This document shows, piece by piece, positions 17,090-26,004 of a stretch of 64,000 nt of DNA (positions are counted from its first letter, which is position 1; the number at the start of each line of letters is the position of its first letter). Under the pieces are notes generated by a model. It was not told the origin of the DNA, ran no database searches, and saw only the letters and a program-made list of their open reading frames with translations. A program made the position numbers and the translations under genes. The DNA comes from JAEUMD01 sp036768475 (GTDB lineage Bacteria; Pseudomonadota; Alphaproteobacteria; Rhizobiales; Hyphomicrobiaceae), in assembly GCA_036768475.1 (NCBI GenBank), contig DAIPMW010000003.1, positions 248,001-312,000 of the forward strand, given 5' to 3'.

Positions 17090-17772
17090 GTCTCCCATCC
17101 ATTCGCGCGGAGCTCGCAGGCCGGACATGTGCCGCAACCGAAGCCCCAGGGGTGGCGATGCTCGCGGTCGCCGAGATAGCAGGTGTGCGTCGCCTCGACG
17201 ATGAGGTCGACGAGGGCGCTGCCACCCAGATCTTCGGCCATCGCCCAGGTTGCGGCCTTATCCACGTACATCAACGGTGTGACGATCCGGTACGACTTAT
17301 CCATGCCGAGCGAGATTGCATCCGCCAATGTCTGCAGCGTGTCGTTTCTGCAATCGGGATAGCCGGAATAATCGGTCTCGCACATGCCGCCGATCAGCGT
17401 CGTGATGCCACGGCGATAGCCGAGTGCGGCCGCGTACGTGAAGAAGAGCAGGTTGCGGCCGGGAACGAACGTGTTGGGCAGGCCGCTGTCGGCCATCTCA
17501 ATGGCGACTGAGCGTGTCAGGCTCGTCTCCGAGATGCGTCCCAGGGTCGGCAGTTCCAGGGGATGGTCGGGACCAAGCCTCTTGTCCCAATCGGGAAATT
17601 GACTGCGCAGGCGCGCCAGGAGGGTAAGGCGCGTCTCCAGCTCGATGTCGTGACGCTGGCCGTAGGAAAAGCCCACGGTCTCGACACGGTCGAAGGTCGT
17701 GAGTGCGTGGGCCAGGCAGACGGTCGAATCCTGGCCGCCGGAGAACAGCACGAGGGCGGATTTGGCGGACAT
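17056..17772 (-). CDS. queC: 7-cyano-7-deazaguanine synthase QueC
   Basis: QueC makes preQ0 from 7-carboxy-7-deazaguanine with ATP and ammonia. In 238 residues it has the PP-loop LFSGGQDSTVCL, GFSYGQRHDIEL, PGRNLLFFTYAAALGYRRG, ETDYSGYPDCR, and the zinc-binding C-terminus with CGTCPACELR. ATG 17772 is preceded by GGAGGGTGT. With queE, queD and queF nearby, the window encodes every step from carboxytetrahydropterin to preQ1; the folE-type entry enzyme and tgt/queA are not seen here. Confidence 0.96.
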   Translation of the reverse strand: MSAKSALVLFSGGQDSTVCLAHALTTFDRVETVGFSYGQRHDIELETRLTLLARLRSQFPDWDKRLGPDHPLELPTLGRISETSLTRSVAIEMADSGLPNTFVPGRNLLFFTYAAALGYRRGITTLIGGMCETDYSGYPDCRNDTLQTLADAISLGMDKSYRIVTPLMYVDKAATWAMAEDLGGSALVDLIVEATHTCYLGDREHRHPWGFGCGTCPACELRANGWETWQRARTSGQS

Positions 17773-17884
17773 ACACCCTCCAGGATTCAATCGTGAGATG
17801 GCGGGGCCAAGAGGCGCGCACGTGACCTTGTGCGAAGGAACCTATAGTCATGCTAAGATCGTGACATGCCCAGGGGTGACAGAT

Positions 17885-18319
17885 ATGTCAACGCCCGCCG
17901 CATTCGATCTCGGCCGATTCGTGACGGCCCAGAAGGGCATTCACGAACGCGCCTGCAGGGAACTGCGTTGCGGCCGCAAGGCGACCCACTGGATGTGGTT
18001 CGTCTTCCCGCAGATGAAGGGGCTCGGGTTTTCGCCAACTGCCCAATATTACGGCATCGGCTCGCTGGAGGAGGCTCGGGCCTATCTCGCTCACCCTGTT
18101 TTGGGGCCGCGGCTGGAGGAGGTGACGCGGCTGGCGCTCGCTCATGTGGGCACGCCGCTGCGACGGCTGTTCAGCGCGCCCGACGACCTCAAATTTTGTT
18201 CGAGCATGACCCTTTTTGCGGAGGTTGCGGGGCCGGGCAGCCTCTATGCCGAGGCGCTCGAGAAATTGTGCGGCGGCGCATCCGACGAACGGACTTTGGA
18301 GCTGCTGCGGGGGGCTTGA
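17885..18319 (+). CDS. DUF1810 family protein
   Basis: A 144-residue soluble protein. The family motif is clear: FVTAQKGIHERACRELRCG followed by THWMWFVFPQMKGLG and SPTAQYYGI, then LKFCSSMTLFA. DUF1810 proteins are widespread and of unproven function. The ATG at 17885 was chosen although the frame is open to 17699, because that extension runs into the queC promoter region. It diverges from queC. Confidence 0.88.
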   Translation: MSTPAAFDLGRFVTAQKGIHERACRELRCGRKATHWMWFVFPQMKGLGFSPTAQYYGIGSLEEARAYLAHPVLGPRLEEVTRLALAHVGTPLRRLFSAPDDLKFCSSMTLFAEVAGPGSLYAEALEKLCGGASDERTLELLRGA

Positions 18320-18545
18320 ACTCATGGACCGCCGCGCGGATCGCTGTTGCACCCAACGGGTAGGGCAAGTGTCATCCTTTCGGGGCTTTGCCGCAGGGCG
18401 AAACAGGATTACAACGCGGCGCGACTTGAGCCGCGCCTGGGGTAACGGTGCGGGCTCAGGGAATGGTGCGGAGAACCGCTCTGCCGCGCCGGCCCGCCCG
18501 TAAGACGACGACGCAAGTACAACGAGAAGCGAAGGACGTGATCCC

Positions 18546-19838
18546 ATGACCGCCATCATCGATATCATCGGCCGCGAGATCCTGGACAGCCGTGGCAACC
18601 CGACGGTGGAGGTCGATGTGGTGCTGGAGGATGGCGCGTTTGGCCGTGCTGCCGTGCCATCGGGCGCCTCGACGGGAGCCCACGAGGCGGTGGAGCTGCG
18701 CGATGGGGACAAGGAGCGCTACCTCGGCAAGGGTGTCACGAAGGCCGTCGATGCCGTCAACGGTGAGATATACGATGCGCTGGCCGGCATGGATGCGGAG
18801 GATCAGCGCGGCATCGATGCGGCCATGATCGAACTCGACGGGACCAAGAACAAGGGCCGGCTGGGTGCCAACGCCATTCTGGGCGTTTCGCTGGCTGTGG
18901 CCAAGGCGGCTGCTGCCGCCTCCGGTTTGCAGCTTTATCGCTACGTGGGCGGGGCTGCGGCCCATGTGCTGCCGGTGCCGATGATGAACATCATCAATGG
19001 CGGCGCGCACGCGGACAATCCGATTGATATTCAGGAATTCATGATCATGCCGATCGGCGCCGACTCGTGCGCCGACGCGATCCGCATGGGCGCGGAGATC
19101 TTCCACCAGCTCAAGAAGAACCTGAAGGACGCGGGCCACAACACCGGTATCGGTGACGAAGGCGGATTTGCTCCCGGTCTCAAGAGCGCGGATGAAGCAC
19201 TGTCCTTCATCATGCGCGCCATTTCCAAGGCAGGATACCGGCCGGGCGACGACGTGGTACTGGCGCTCGACTGCGCCTCGACGGAGTTCTTCAGGGACGG
19301 CAAGTATCATCTTGAAGGTGAGGGCAAGGTGCTGGACAGCGCCGATATGGCGCACTACCTCGACAAGCTCGTCACGGACTATCCGATCATCTCGATTGAG
19401 GATGGCATGGCCGAGGACGACTGGGCGGGCTGGAAGGTGCTGAGCGAGCTGATTGGGGCTAAGTGCCAACTCGTCGGCGACGATCTTTTCGTCACAAATA
19501 CCGAGCGGTTGAGCCAGGGCATCGCCAAGGGCATCGCCAACTCGATCCTGGTGAAGGTCAACCAGATCGGCACGCTCTCAGAGACGCTCGACGCGGTCAA
19601 CATGGCGCAGCGCGCCGGCTATACGGCGGTGATGTCACACCGCTCTGGCGAGACCGAGGATTCCACGATCGCCGACTTGGCGGTCGCGACCAACTGCGGA
19701 CAGATCAAGACCGGTTCGCTTTCCCGCTCGGACCGTCTGGCAAAGTACAACCAGCTCATCCGGATCGAGGGCGAACTGGGCGAGGTGGCGCGCTATGCGG
19801 GCCGCTCGATCCTGCGTGGCGCGGCCGGAAGCGTTTAG
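18546..19838 (+). CDS. eno: Enolase
   Basis: Glycolytic enzyme converting 2-phosphoglycerate to phosphoenolpyruvate, also part of RNA degradosomes. The 430-residue length is normal. Visible are EILDSRGNPTVEVDV, the catalytic Glu region GDEGGFAPGL, the metal ligands in LALDCASTEFF and SIEDGMAEDDW, the catalytic Lys in LVKVNQIGTLSE, and the signature SHRSGETEDSTIADLAV. AAGGA lies 10 bases before the ATG. The neighbourhood eno-ftsB-pdh is standard for Alphaproteobacteria. Confidence 0.99.
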   Translation: MTAIIDIIGREILDSRGNPTVEVDVVLEDGAFGRAAVPSGASTGAHEAVELRDGDKERYLGKGVTKAVDAVNGEIYDALAGMDAEDQRGIDAAMIELDGTKNKGRLGANAILGVSLAVAKAAAAASGLQLYRYVGGAAAHVLPVPMMNIINGGAHADNPIDIQEFMIMPIGADSCADAIRMGAEIFHQLKKNLKDAGHNTGIGDEGGFAPGLKSADEALSFIMRAISKAGYRPGDDVVLALDCASTEFFRDGKYHLEGEGKVLDSADMAHYLDKLVTDYPIISIEDGMAEDDWAGWKVLSELIGAKCQLVGDDLFVTNTERLSQGIAKGIANSILVKVNQIGTLSETLDAVNMAQRAGYTAVMSHRSGETEDSTIADLAVATNCGQIKTGSLSRSDRLAKYNQLIRIEGELGEVARYAGRSILRGAAGSV

Positions 19839-19952
19839 TGTCGACCTAGCCGGCGAATTAACCCGCTTTCTCTTGGTCTCTCTCGCGGTTCACGCATGAT
19901 ACCTGCGCGCGCCGATCTGTAACGAGAAGGCAAAAAGTAGGTAGAAGGCGAA

Positions 19953-20276
19953 ATGGCGAGAGCAGGTTGGCAAGTCTGGATTTTGGCGCTCGCATTCGTG
20001 CTGGCAGCGGCGCCGCTCTCTTTCCTCGCTGGCACGTTCGCCATGGCCGGTCTGCAATATGCATTTGGTCCCCCAGTCAGCGGCGAGGCTCTGCAGGGTG
20101 TGGCGTTTGCTGCATTCCTGTTTGGAGGTCCGATCGGACTTGTGATCGGCAGCCTGCTGGCCGGTTGGGTCGGCTATCGGATGGGGCGGGTTGCAAAATG
20201 GCCTGCTGTTCTGGGCACTCTCGTTGTTTTGGGCGTGATCAGTGCGCGCGCGCTCGTTGAGCTTGGTATCCGGTGA
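19953..20276 (+). CDS. Small integral membrane protein, unknown function
   Basis: A 107-residue protein with three hydrophobic segments (about 7-35, 47-72 and 82-100) and Gly-rich turns (FLFGGPIGLVIGSLLAGWVGY). The ATG has AGAAGG 7 bases upstream. It sits between eno and ftsB. No family is recognised. Confidence 0.65.
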   Translation: MARAGWQVWILALAFVLAAAPLSFLAGTFAMAGLQYAFGPPVSGEALQGVAFAAFLFGGPIGLVIGSLLAGWVGYRMGRVAKWPAVLGTLVVLGVISARALVELGIR

Positions 20277-20659
20277 GATCGGCCAGCATCTCGTTCTCTT
20301 TATCCCATCTGCAAATGTGTATGACAGCACGCCACGTGTCGTTGAGCAGCGTAGATGGGCGTCGTTCACCGATGACGAGCATTATGCGGGTTCAGTCGAT
20401 GCCGGGCTCCGCGTTTGTAAACCCAACCCGACACGTTAGAAAAATCAAAAAAAGATATGCATTAACAGCGTGTTGAATGTTGAGGCGATGGCGGATCGGA
20501 CACGATCGGCAGCTGGCCGAGCAGACCCCTTGTCTCGACAACCATATGCCGTGAGGGGGACAGAAAAATAATGACCCGGTCTGATGAAAACGGGACGCAG
20601 CTTTACCGAGCTTTAAGAGGAATGCTGTAGAAACAGTTCTGTTCCCAGTCGAACAAACG
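20277..20659. other. Intergenic region upstream of ftsB
   Basis: About 380 bases with no convincing frame. An AT-rich tract around 20436-20465 (AAAAATCAAAAAAAGATATG) is the most promoter-like part. No RNA gene was recognised. Confidence 0.45.
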
Positions 20660-21001
20660 TTGAAAACAGTGCTGCGTAAATTACCAAAACATGACAGGCC
20701 CACGGGGCCGAGGCGGATCCTGGTTGTGCTTACCTGCCTCGCATTGACCTGCACGTTTGCCTATCATGCGCTTTATGGCCGACACGGCCTCGAGACCCGA
20801 TCAAGACTGATTTCCCGCTCTGCAGGTTTGGAGTTCGAAATCAGGGGGCTCGAGGCTGTGCGCGCCAGATTGAAGCGTGATGTGGCGCTGCTGGCAGCAG
20901 AGCCGCCCGACGCCGACCTCGTTGAAGAGATCGCGCGCGATGTGCTGGGCTTCGTTCACCGTCAGGACCGCATCGTCACGCGCGCTACCATCGTTCGCTG
21001 A
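20660..21001 (+). CDS. ftsB: Septum formation initiator family protein (FtsB-like)
   Basis: A 113-residue bitopic protein: a short basic cytoplasmic tail, one membrane span (ILVVLTCLALTCTFAYHALYG), then a coiled coil (about 45-80) and a short C-terminal domain with EEIARDVLGFVHRQDRIV. FtsB joins FtsL and FtsQ in the divisome. The position between eno and pdhA is where alphaproteobacterial ftsB lies. The frame begins with TTG at 20660; a GTG at 20669 is an alternative, and neither has a strong Shine-Dalgarno. Confidence 0.85.
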   Translation: MKTVLRKLPKHDRPTGPRRILVVLTCLALTCTFAYHALYGRHGLETRSRLISRSAGLEFEIRGLEAVRARLKRDVALLAAEPPDADLVEEIARDVLGFVHRQDRIVTRATIVR

Positions 21002-21150
21002 TCAATCCATACTTGTCGAAGCTGCAGCCCGGCCAAATCGCGGTCCGGGCGCGCGCTCATGTGGTCTGCCGCCTATGGTACGGTTTGCCGGCATGGTCTG
21101 GCAGGTCTTTATGGGGTCACATGGATCATTATTGGTCTGTTTCGTGATGT

Positions 21151-21223
21151 CTTGATTGGGGGTGAACCACACCTCACGTTGGAGACTTGCGCGCTTCCAT
21201 CTCAGCCGATCACGGACTAGGCT
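21151..21223. repeat. Partial copy of the dispersed repeat
   Basis: The stretch TCTTGATTG followed by TGAACCACACCTCACGTTGG and then GCGCTTCCATCTCAGCCGAT and GGCTCT resembles the ends of the 9193-9317 and 25666-25788 repeats with the middle missing. It looks like an internally deleted copy in front of pdhA. Confidence 0.45.
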
Positions 21224-21274
21224 CTGGTCAGCCGTGACCCTCATTGTGATCGGACGGCATTCGATCGGAAGCCC

Positions 21275-22303
21275 ATGCCAGAAAACATCCGTTCCACGCG
21301 CCCACCCGCCACGCCGCCACCGCGACCGGCGGCCGTGCTCACCTTCACAGCGGATGAGGAGCGTGCCGCCTACCGGATGATGCTCCTGATCCGTCGCTTC
21401 GAGGAAAAGGCGGGTCAGCTCTACGGGATGGGTCAAATCGGCGGGTTCTGCCATCTCTACATCGGTCAGGAGGCGGTGGTGAGTGGTCTGCAGATGGCCG
21501 CCAAGCCCGGCGATCAGGTCATCACCGCCTATCGCGATCACGGTCATATGCTGGCTGCCGGCATGGAGGCGCGCGGCGTGATGGCCGAGTTGCTGGGGCG
21601 GCGCTCCGGTTACTCGAAGGGCAAGGGTGGCTCGATGCACATGTTTTCGACGGCTGCCAATTTCTATGGAGGTCACGGAATCGTCGGCGCGTCGGTGCCC
21701 TTGGGTGCGGGACTGGCCTTTGCAAACAAGTATCGCGCCAATGACCTCGTGACGTGGTGCTATTTCGGCGACGGCGCAGCCAATCAGGGGCAGATCTACG
21801 AAACCTTCAACATGGCGGAGCTGTGGCGTCTGCCGGTCGTCTTCGTGATCGAGAACAACAAGTACGCCATGGGCACGTCGATCGAGCGATCGTCGGCCAC
21901 GACGGACCTTTCGCAGCGTGGGCGCTCGTTCGGGATACCGGGCTGGCAGGTGGACGGCATGGATGTGCGCGCCGTCCATGACGCCGGCCAGCGCGCCGGC
22001 GAGTGGACGCGTGCTGGCAACGGGCCATTTATTCTGGAGATGCTGACCTACCGCTATCGCGGGCATTCGATGTCGGACCCTGCGAAATACCGCACCAGGG
22101 AAGAGGTGAACGACATGCGCGAGCACCACGATCCGATTGCGCAGGTGCGTGCGCGCATGCTCGAGGCCGGGTTCAGCGAAGACGAACTGCGCGACGTTGA
22201 CCGCGAGGTGCGCGCCATCGTTAACGATGCGGCAGCATTCGCGCAGGACGATCCCGAACCCGATGAGGCCGAACTTTATCGCGACGTTTTGGTGACGGGT
22301 TAG
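21275..22303 (+). CDS. pdhA: Pyruvate dehydrogenase E1 component, alpha subunit
   Basis: The alpha chain of the thiamine-diphosphate E1 enzyme that decarboxylates pyruvate. The 342-residue protein shows IRRFEEKAGQLYGMGQIGGF, the gate-like GKGGSMHMFS, the TPP-binding motif GDGAANQGQIYETFNMA ending in ENN, and the loop YRYRGHSMSDPAKYRTREEV. Length and motifs are normal for PdhA, though TPP E1 chains of related 2-oxoacid complexes look alike. It is separated from pdhB by about 70 bp. Confidence 0.93.
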   Translation: MPENIRSTRPPATPPPRPAAVLTFTADEERAAYRMMLLIRRFEEKAGQLYGMGQIGGFCHLYIGQEAVVSGLQMAAKPGDQVITAYRDHGHMLAAGMEARGVMAELLGRRSGYSKGKGGSMHMFSTAANFYGGHGIVGASVPLGAGLAFANKYRANDLVTWCYFGDGAANQGQIYETFNMAELWRLPVVFVIENNKYAMGTSIERSSATTDLSQRGRSFGIPGWQVDGMDVRAVHDAGQRAGEWTRAGNGPFILEMLTYRYRGHSMSDPAKYRTREEVNDMREHHDPIAQVRARMLEAGFSEDELRDVDREVRAIVNDAAAFAQDDPEPDEAELYRDVLVTG

Positions 22304-22376
22304 CAGGCTCGGCCTGTCGCAGTGAGGGACTGGAGCGGATGCAACATGACAAGCTCCGACAGGGAGTGCTGCGCTG

Positions 22377-23819
22377 ATGACTGATTCGACCGATATCCTG
22401 ATGCCGATGCTGTCGCCGACCATGGACACTGGCAAGCTTGCCAAGTGGCTGGTCGCTGAAGGTGACCGGGTCAGCGCAGGCGACATCATCGCGGAGATCG
22501 AGACCGACAAGGCGACGATGGAAGTGGAGGCGATCGAGGATGGCACGATCGCCAGGATACTGGTTCCGGCGGGCAGCGATGGCGTGAAGGTCAATACGCC
22601 GATCGCGCGATTGAGCCTTGACGGCGATGCGAGCGAGCCGGCGGCCCGGCACGAGGCGAGCAGCGATGTTGCGACGGAGGTGCGCAGCGATGCTGCGCCA
22701 TCATTGACGCGCGGCGAACGACACCTGCCGCACGTTACGCTGGCAGACATTCCGCGACGGGCGACGAAGCCAGACGGCGATGCGGCGGCAGTTGCCACCG
22801 CCATCGCCACGCCGGCGGCTCACCCGACCGAAACGATCACGCAGACGATGCGCGAAGCCTTGCGCGACGCCATGGCGGAGGAAATGCGCCGCGATGGCGA
22901 CGTTTTCCTGATCGGAGAGGAGGTCGGGCTTTACGAGGGTGCTTACAAAGTGAGCCAGGGGCTCCTTGAGGAATTCGGACCGCGCCGTGTCATCGACACG
23001 CCGATCACCGAGCAAGCATTCGCCGGTATAGGTGTGGGCGCTGCTTTCTCGGGCCTCAAGCCCATCGTCGAGTTTATGACCTGGAATTTCGCCATGCAGG
23101 CGATCGACCAGATCGTCAACTCGGCAGCCAAGACGCATTACATGTCGGGCGGTCAGATCACAGTGCCCATTGTGTTCAGGGGCGTTAACGGTGCGGGCGG
23201 CAGGCTCGCGGCCCAGCACTCGCAATGCTATTCGGCGTGGTATGCACATGTGCCGGGGCTCAAGGTGGTAGCACCGTCAAATCCATCCGATGCAAAGGCC
23301 CTGCTCAAAGCGGCGATCCGCGATCCTGGTCCCGTACTGGTCCTGGAGCATGAACGACTCTACGGGGATAGCGGGGATGTTCCAAAGGCTGTCGATCACC
23401 TAGTGGAGATCGGCAGGGCGCATGTGTCGCGGGCGGGCCACGACGTCACGATTGTTTCCTATGGGCGTGGCGTCATGCATGCGCTTGGCGCCGCAGCAAC
23501 GCTTGCCGAGGAGGGGATCGAAGCCGAGGTGATCGATCTGAGATCGTTGCGGCCGCTCGACATGGAGACGGTGATCGCCTCGGTGCGAAAGACCCATCGT
23601 CTGGTGACGGTTGAGGAGTCCTGGCCGGTCTGCTCGGTCGGCTCGGAGATCTGCGCGCGGGTGGCGATCGAAGCATTCGATGAACTCGACGCGCCGCCGG
23701 AGAAGGTTTCGAGCGCCGACGTTCCGCTGCCCTATGCCGCCAATCTCGAAGCATTGGGCCTTCCCGATGCAGAGGCTGTAGCGCGGGCGGTGCGGCGCGC
23801 GTGCCAAGGCGCGTTGTAA
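22377..23819 (+). CDS. pdhB: Pyruvate dehydrogenase E1 component, beta subunit, with N-terminal lipoyl domain
   Basis: A 480-residue fusion. Residues 1-80 form a lipoyl domain with the lipoylated Lys45 in EIETDKATMEVEA. An Ala-rich linker of about 65 residues follows. From about 155 comes the E1 beta chain: REALRDAMAEEM, DTPITEQAFAGIGVGAA, EFMTWNFAMQAIDQIVNSAAK, and the C-terminal transketolase domain. A lipoyl domain on PdhB is normal in Rhizobiales. Here it matters more, because the E2-like protein downstream has none. Confidence 0.94.
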   Translation: MTDSTDILMPMLSPTMDTGKLAKWLVAEGDRVSAGDIIAEIETDKATMEVEAIEDGTIARILVPAGSDGVKVNTPIARLSLDGDASEPAARHEASSDVATEVRSDAAPSLTRGERHLPHVTLADIPRRATKPDGDAAAVATAIATPAAHPTETITQTMREALRDAMAEEMRRDGDVFLIGEEVGLYEGAYKVSQGLLEEFGPRRVIDTPITEQAFAGIGVGAAFSGLKPIVEFMTWNFAMQAIDQIVNSAAKTHYMSGGQITVPIVFRGVNGAGGRLAAQHSQCYSAWYAHVPGLKVVAPSNPSDAKALLKAAIRDPGPVLVLEHERLYGDSGDVPKAVDHLVEIGRAHVSRAGHDVTIVSYGRGVMHALGAAATLAEEGIEAEVIDLRSLRPLDMETVIASVRKTHRLVTVEESWPVCSVGSEICARVAIEAFDELDAPPEKVSSADVPLPYAANLEALGLPDAEAVARAVRRACQGAL

Positions 23820-23987
23820 GGATCGGGGTTCGTTATCGTCGTAGGGACGCCATACGGTCGCCAGAGTAGACGTTCTTGTGTATCAGTGGGCTCAAGAGAC
23901 GCGGCCGTGGCGCCAAGTGCGCCCGGAACCGCAGGCGTATCAGGCGCCGAAATCCGTACAGAAATGAACTGGGAGGGGCCGCACGAC

Positions 23988-24317
23988 ATGGACGACAAGG
24001 ACTTCGAGGTGCCCGAGGAACTCGAGCTTCCCGACGGTGTGCACGATGCTGAAATGGCGATGGAAGTCATGCGGGCGTGGATCGCGGATGGCGGCCTGCA
24101 CGTGATTTTCAATCCGGAAACCTTTGCCCACGATGTTTCCGAATGGGGCCGTTTGCTCGGCGAGATCGCGCAGCACATCGCGCACGGGGTTGAACTCGAT
24201 GGCCAGATGGGCAGCGACGATGCGCTCGCAGCGATGATGGATGCATTCCAGCGTGGCGCCGGCAGTACCGATCCGGAAAAGAAGATTGGCCGCATCAAAA
24301 GACGCGTGGCGCATTGA
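23988..24317 (+). CDS. DUF5076 domain-containing protein
   Basis: A 109-residue acidic protein. The core (MAMEVMRAWIADGGLHVIFN, then WGRLLGEIAQHIAHGV) fits the DUF5076 family, which occurs inside alphaproteobacterial pdh operons. Function is unknown. ATG 23988 has GGGAGGGG 9 bases upstream, which is why it was preferred to the GTG at 23886 or ATG at 23964. It lies between pdhB and the E2-like gene. Confidence 0.8.
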   Translation: MDDKDFEVPEELELPDGVHDAEMAMEVMRAWIADGGLHVIFNPETFAHDVSEWGRLLGEIAQHIAHGVELDGQMGSDDALAAMMDAFQRGAGSTDPEKKIGRIKRRVAH

Positions 24318-24524
24318 TGTCTGTACCGCATGGTACGCGGTCAGGGAGCCGGGCACCTGAGCGAGGCAGAGATACCACGGAACATGTGCACATGTGCGAC
24401 GCGATTGATTAGGTCGTTGCGGTGACCGTTTATCTTGCGCTGTTCTGTCTTACCTTCCACTATCGCTGGCCGGGCGAAGTCGCGCAACGCCGGTGAAGCT
24501 TTGCCCCAAGGAGGCGGGAAGCCG

Positions 24525-25634
24525 ATGGTGATCGAAGTACAAGATCCACAGGCTTTGCGTGCGCATTCCGAAGATCGTGCTCGCGGCCGCGTTAAGGCGT
24601 CGCCACTGGCGCGCAGGCGCGCGCGTGCTGCCGGCATCACGCTTGACGATTTGCAGGGTAGCGGCCCCGGCGGACGGGTTATCGCTCGGGATGTGGCGGC
24701 CCACGCAGCCATCGGCGGGCCAGATCGTGGCGCGATCGGACAGTCCAGCGCTGCCGGACACTCGCATGACACCACGGCGGTCGCCATGCGCCGCACCGAC
24801 AGTGCGGATGCAACGCGCGGGCAGCTCGCCTATATCGAAACCGCATTACCCCTCGCGTGCGACGATGCGGCGCTTGCCCGCGAGAGCTATGCTCCAGGCA
24901 GCTACGTCGCACGATCGCATGATCCGCGCCGCCGCATGTTCGTCGATCGTCTGGTGATGGCACATACGCATGTCCCGCAGTTGACGCTTCATGCAGATGT
25001 GTTTCTCGATGAGATGGAGCGTGCGCTGAAGCGGATGAATCACGGACACATCACGCTCGGGCCGCGTGCGCTTTCACTCAACATCTGCGACGTGCTGGTG
25101 AAGGCAATGGGCCTGGCGCTGCGTCAAGTCCCTGAGGCGAACGTGAGCTACACCCAGGCGGCGATACTGCAGCATGGCGCTGCGGACGTGGCGGTGGCAA
25201 TGCTTCCTGACACGGCCAGCGAAATGGAGGAGATCCACAAGGGCCGAGATTTCAGTATGGTCGCGCCGGTCATCGCACATGCGGACCTGAAGTCGTTATC
25301 GGAGATTTCAGACGAGGTCGAGGCACTGCGCACGATGGTGCGATCGGGAAATCTCGAGCCAGCAGCGATCCGCGGCGGCGTAACCACCGTTTTCGATCTC
25401 AGTGGTTCAGCCGTGAGCGGATGCGAAACGCTCGTCATCCCACCGCAATCCTCGGTTCTGGTGATGGGGGCGGCGGACGCCAAGGCGGTCGTCGTCGATG
25501 GCTCCGTTGTCGTTCGAGCGTGCGCGCGCATGTCGCTATCCGTCGATCAACGCGCTATCGATGCGCGCGCCGCAGTGCGGCTGCTTAGCGCCGTCAAAGC
25601 CTATGCCGAAGATCCCATGCGCATGCTGGTCTGA
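24525..25634 (+). CDS. E2-like (dihydrolipoamide acetyltransferase family) protein without lipoyl domain and with degenerate active site
   Basis: A 369-residue protein. Residues about 22-58 form a peripheral subunit-binding domain (KASPLARRRARAAGITL, GSGPGGRVIARDV). From about 140 comes the acyltransferase core (VPQLTLHADVFLDEM, TTVFDLSGSA, PPQSSVLVMGAA). An ordinary PdhC starts with an 80-residue lipoyl domain; here there is none, and none is encoded just upstream. The catalytic motif normally D-H-R-x-I-D-G reads D341-Q-R-A-I-D-A, so the essential His is Gln342 and the Gly is Ala347. The codon at this point is CAA and the surrounding frame is intact. The strong Shine-Dalgarno AAGGAGG precedes ATG 24525. 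It may be a structural subunit or pseudoenzyme. Confidence 0.88.
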   Translation: MVIEVQDPQALRAHSEDRARGRVKASPLARRRARAAGITLDDLQGSGPGGRVIARDVAAHAAIGGPDRGAIGQSSAAGHSHDTTAVAMRRTDSADATRGQLAYIETALPLACDDAALARESYAPGSYVARSHDPRRRMFVDRLVMAHTHVPQLTLHADVFLDEMERALKRMNHGHITLGPRALSLNICDVLVKAMGLALRQVPEANVSYTQAAILQHGAADVAVAMLPDTASEMEEIHKGRDFSMVAPVIAHADLKSLSEISDEVEALRTMVRSGNLEPAAIRGGVTTVFDLSGSAVSGCETLVIPPQSSVLVMGAADAKAVVVDGSVVVRACARMSLSVDQRAIDARAAVRLLSAVKAYAEDPMRMLV

Positions 25635-25665
25635 GTTGCGGCAGGTCGTTGCGCCAGCGCACTGG

Positions 25666-25788
25666 ACAGGTCAGACTTTGATTGAATCACCTCAGGTCGT
25701 TGTGGCCTTCTCTATCTCTTTGTTTGAAAGCCTCAATCACGACTCGACGGAAGCAGTAGCGCTTCCATTTCAGCCGATCAGGCTCTAG
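25666..25788. repeat. Dispersed repeat, copy B (MITE-like)
   Basis: The second full copy of the element described at 9193-9317, about 85% identical. Its right end reads GATCAGGCTCTAG, which is close to the inverted form of the left end of copy A (CTAGAGCAGGTCAG), suggesting short terminal inverted repeats. The internal GGAAGC/GCTTCC hairpin is preserved. It lies directly after the E2-like gene. The rest of the gap to 26004 holds no recognised gene. Confidence 0.75.
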
Positions 25789-26004
25789 CGGGCTCGCCCT
25801 CGCGCGAGGCTGGCGTCGGCGGCACAGTTGCCTCATTTCCACAGCTTTTGCGATTGTAGGGGCCTTTATCACCTGATCATCAACCGGGAAGATGATGTCG
25901 CGGCTTGTTCGTACAACGTCATTAATCTTCTACTTAAGAGCGATTCTCAACGGCCACATGGGGGAGGGCCGGTGCTTGAGTTTTCATCAGGAGGGGGTTC
26001 TCAG

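Noticed and set aside
20277..20659. Possible tRNA or small RNA before ftsB
   Set aside because: No cloverleaf arms or TPsiC-like GTTCRA motif in a suitable context.
24435..24524. Remnant of a lipoyl domain ahead of the E2-like gene
   Set aside because: The 30 in-frame residues have no ETDKA-like motif or beta-strand pattern, and no such motif was found in the other frames listed there.
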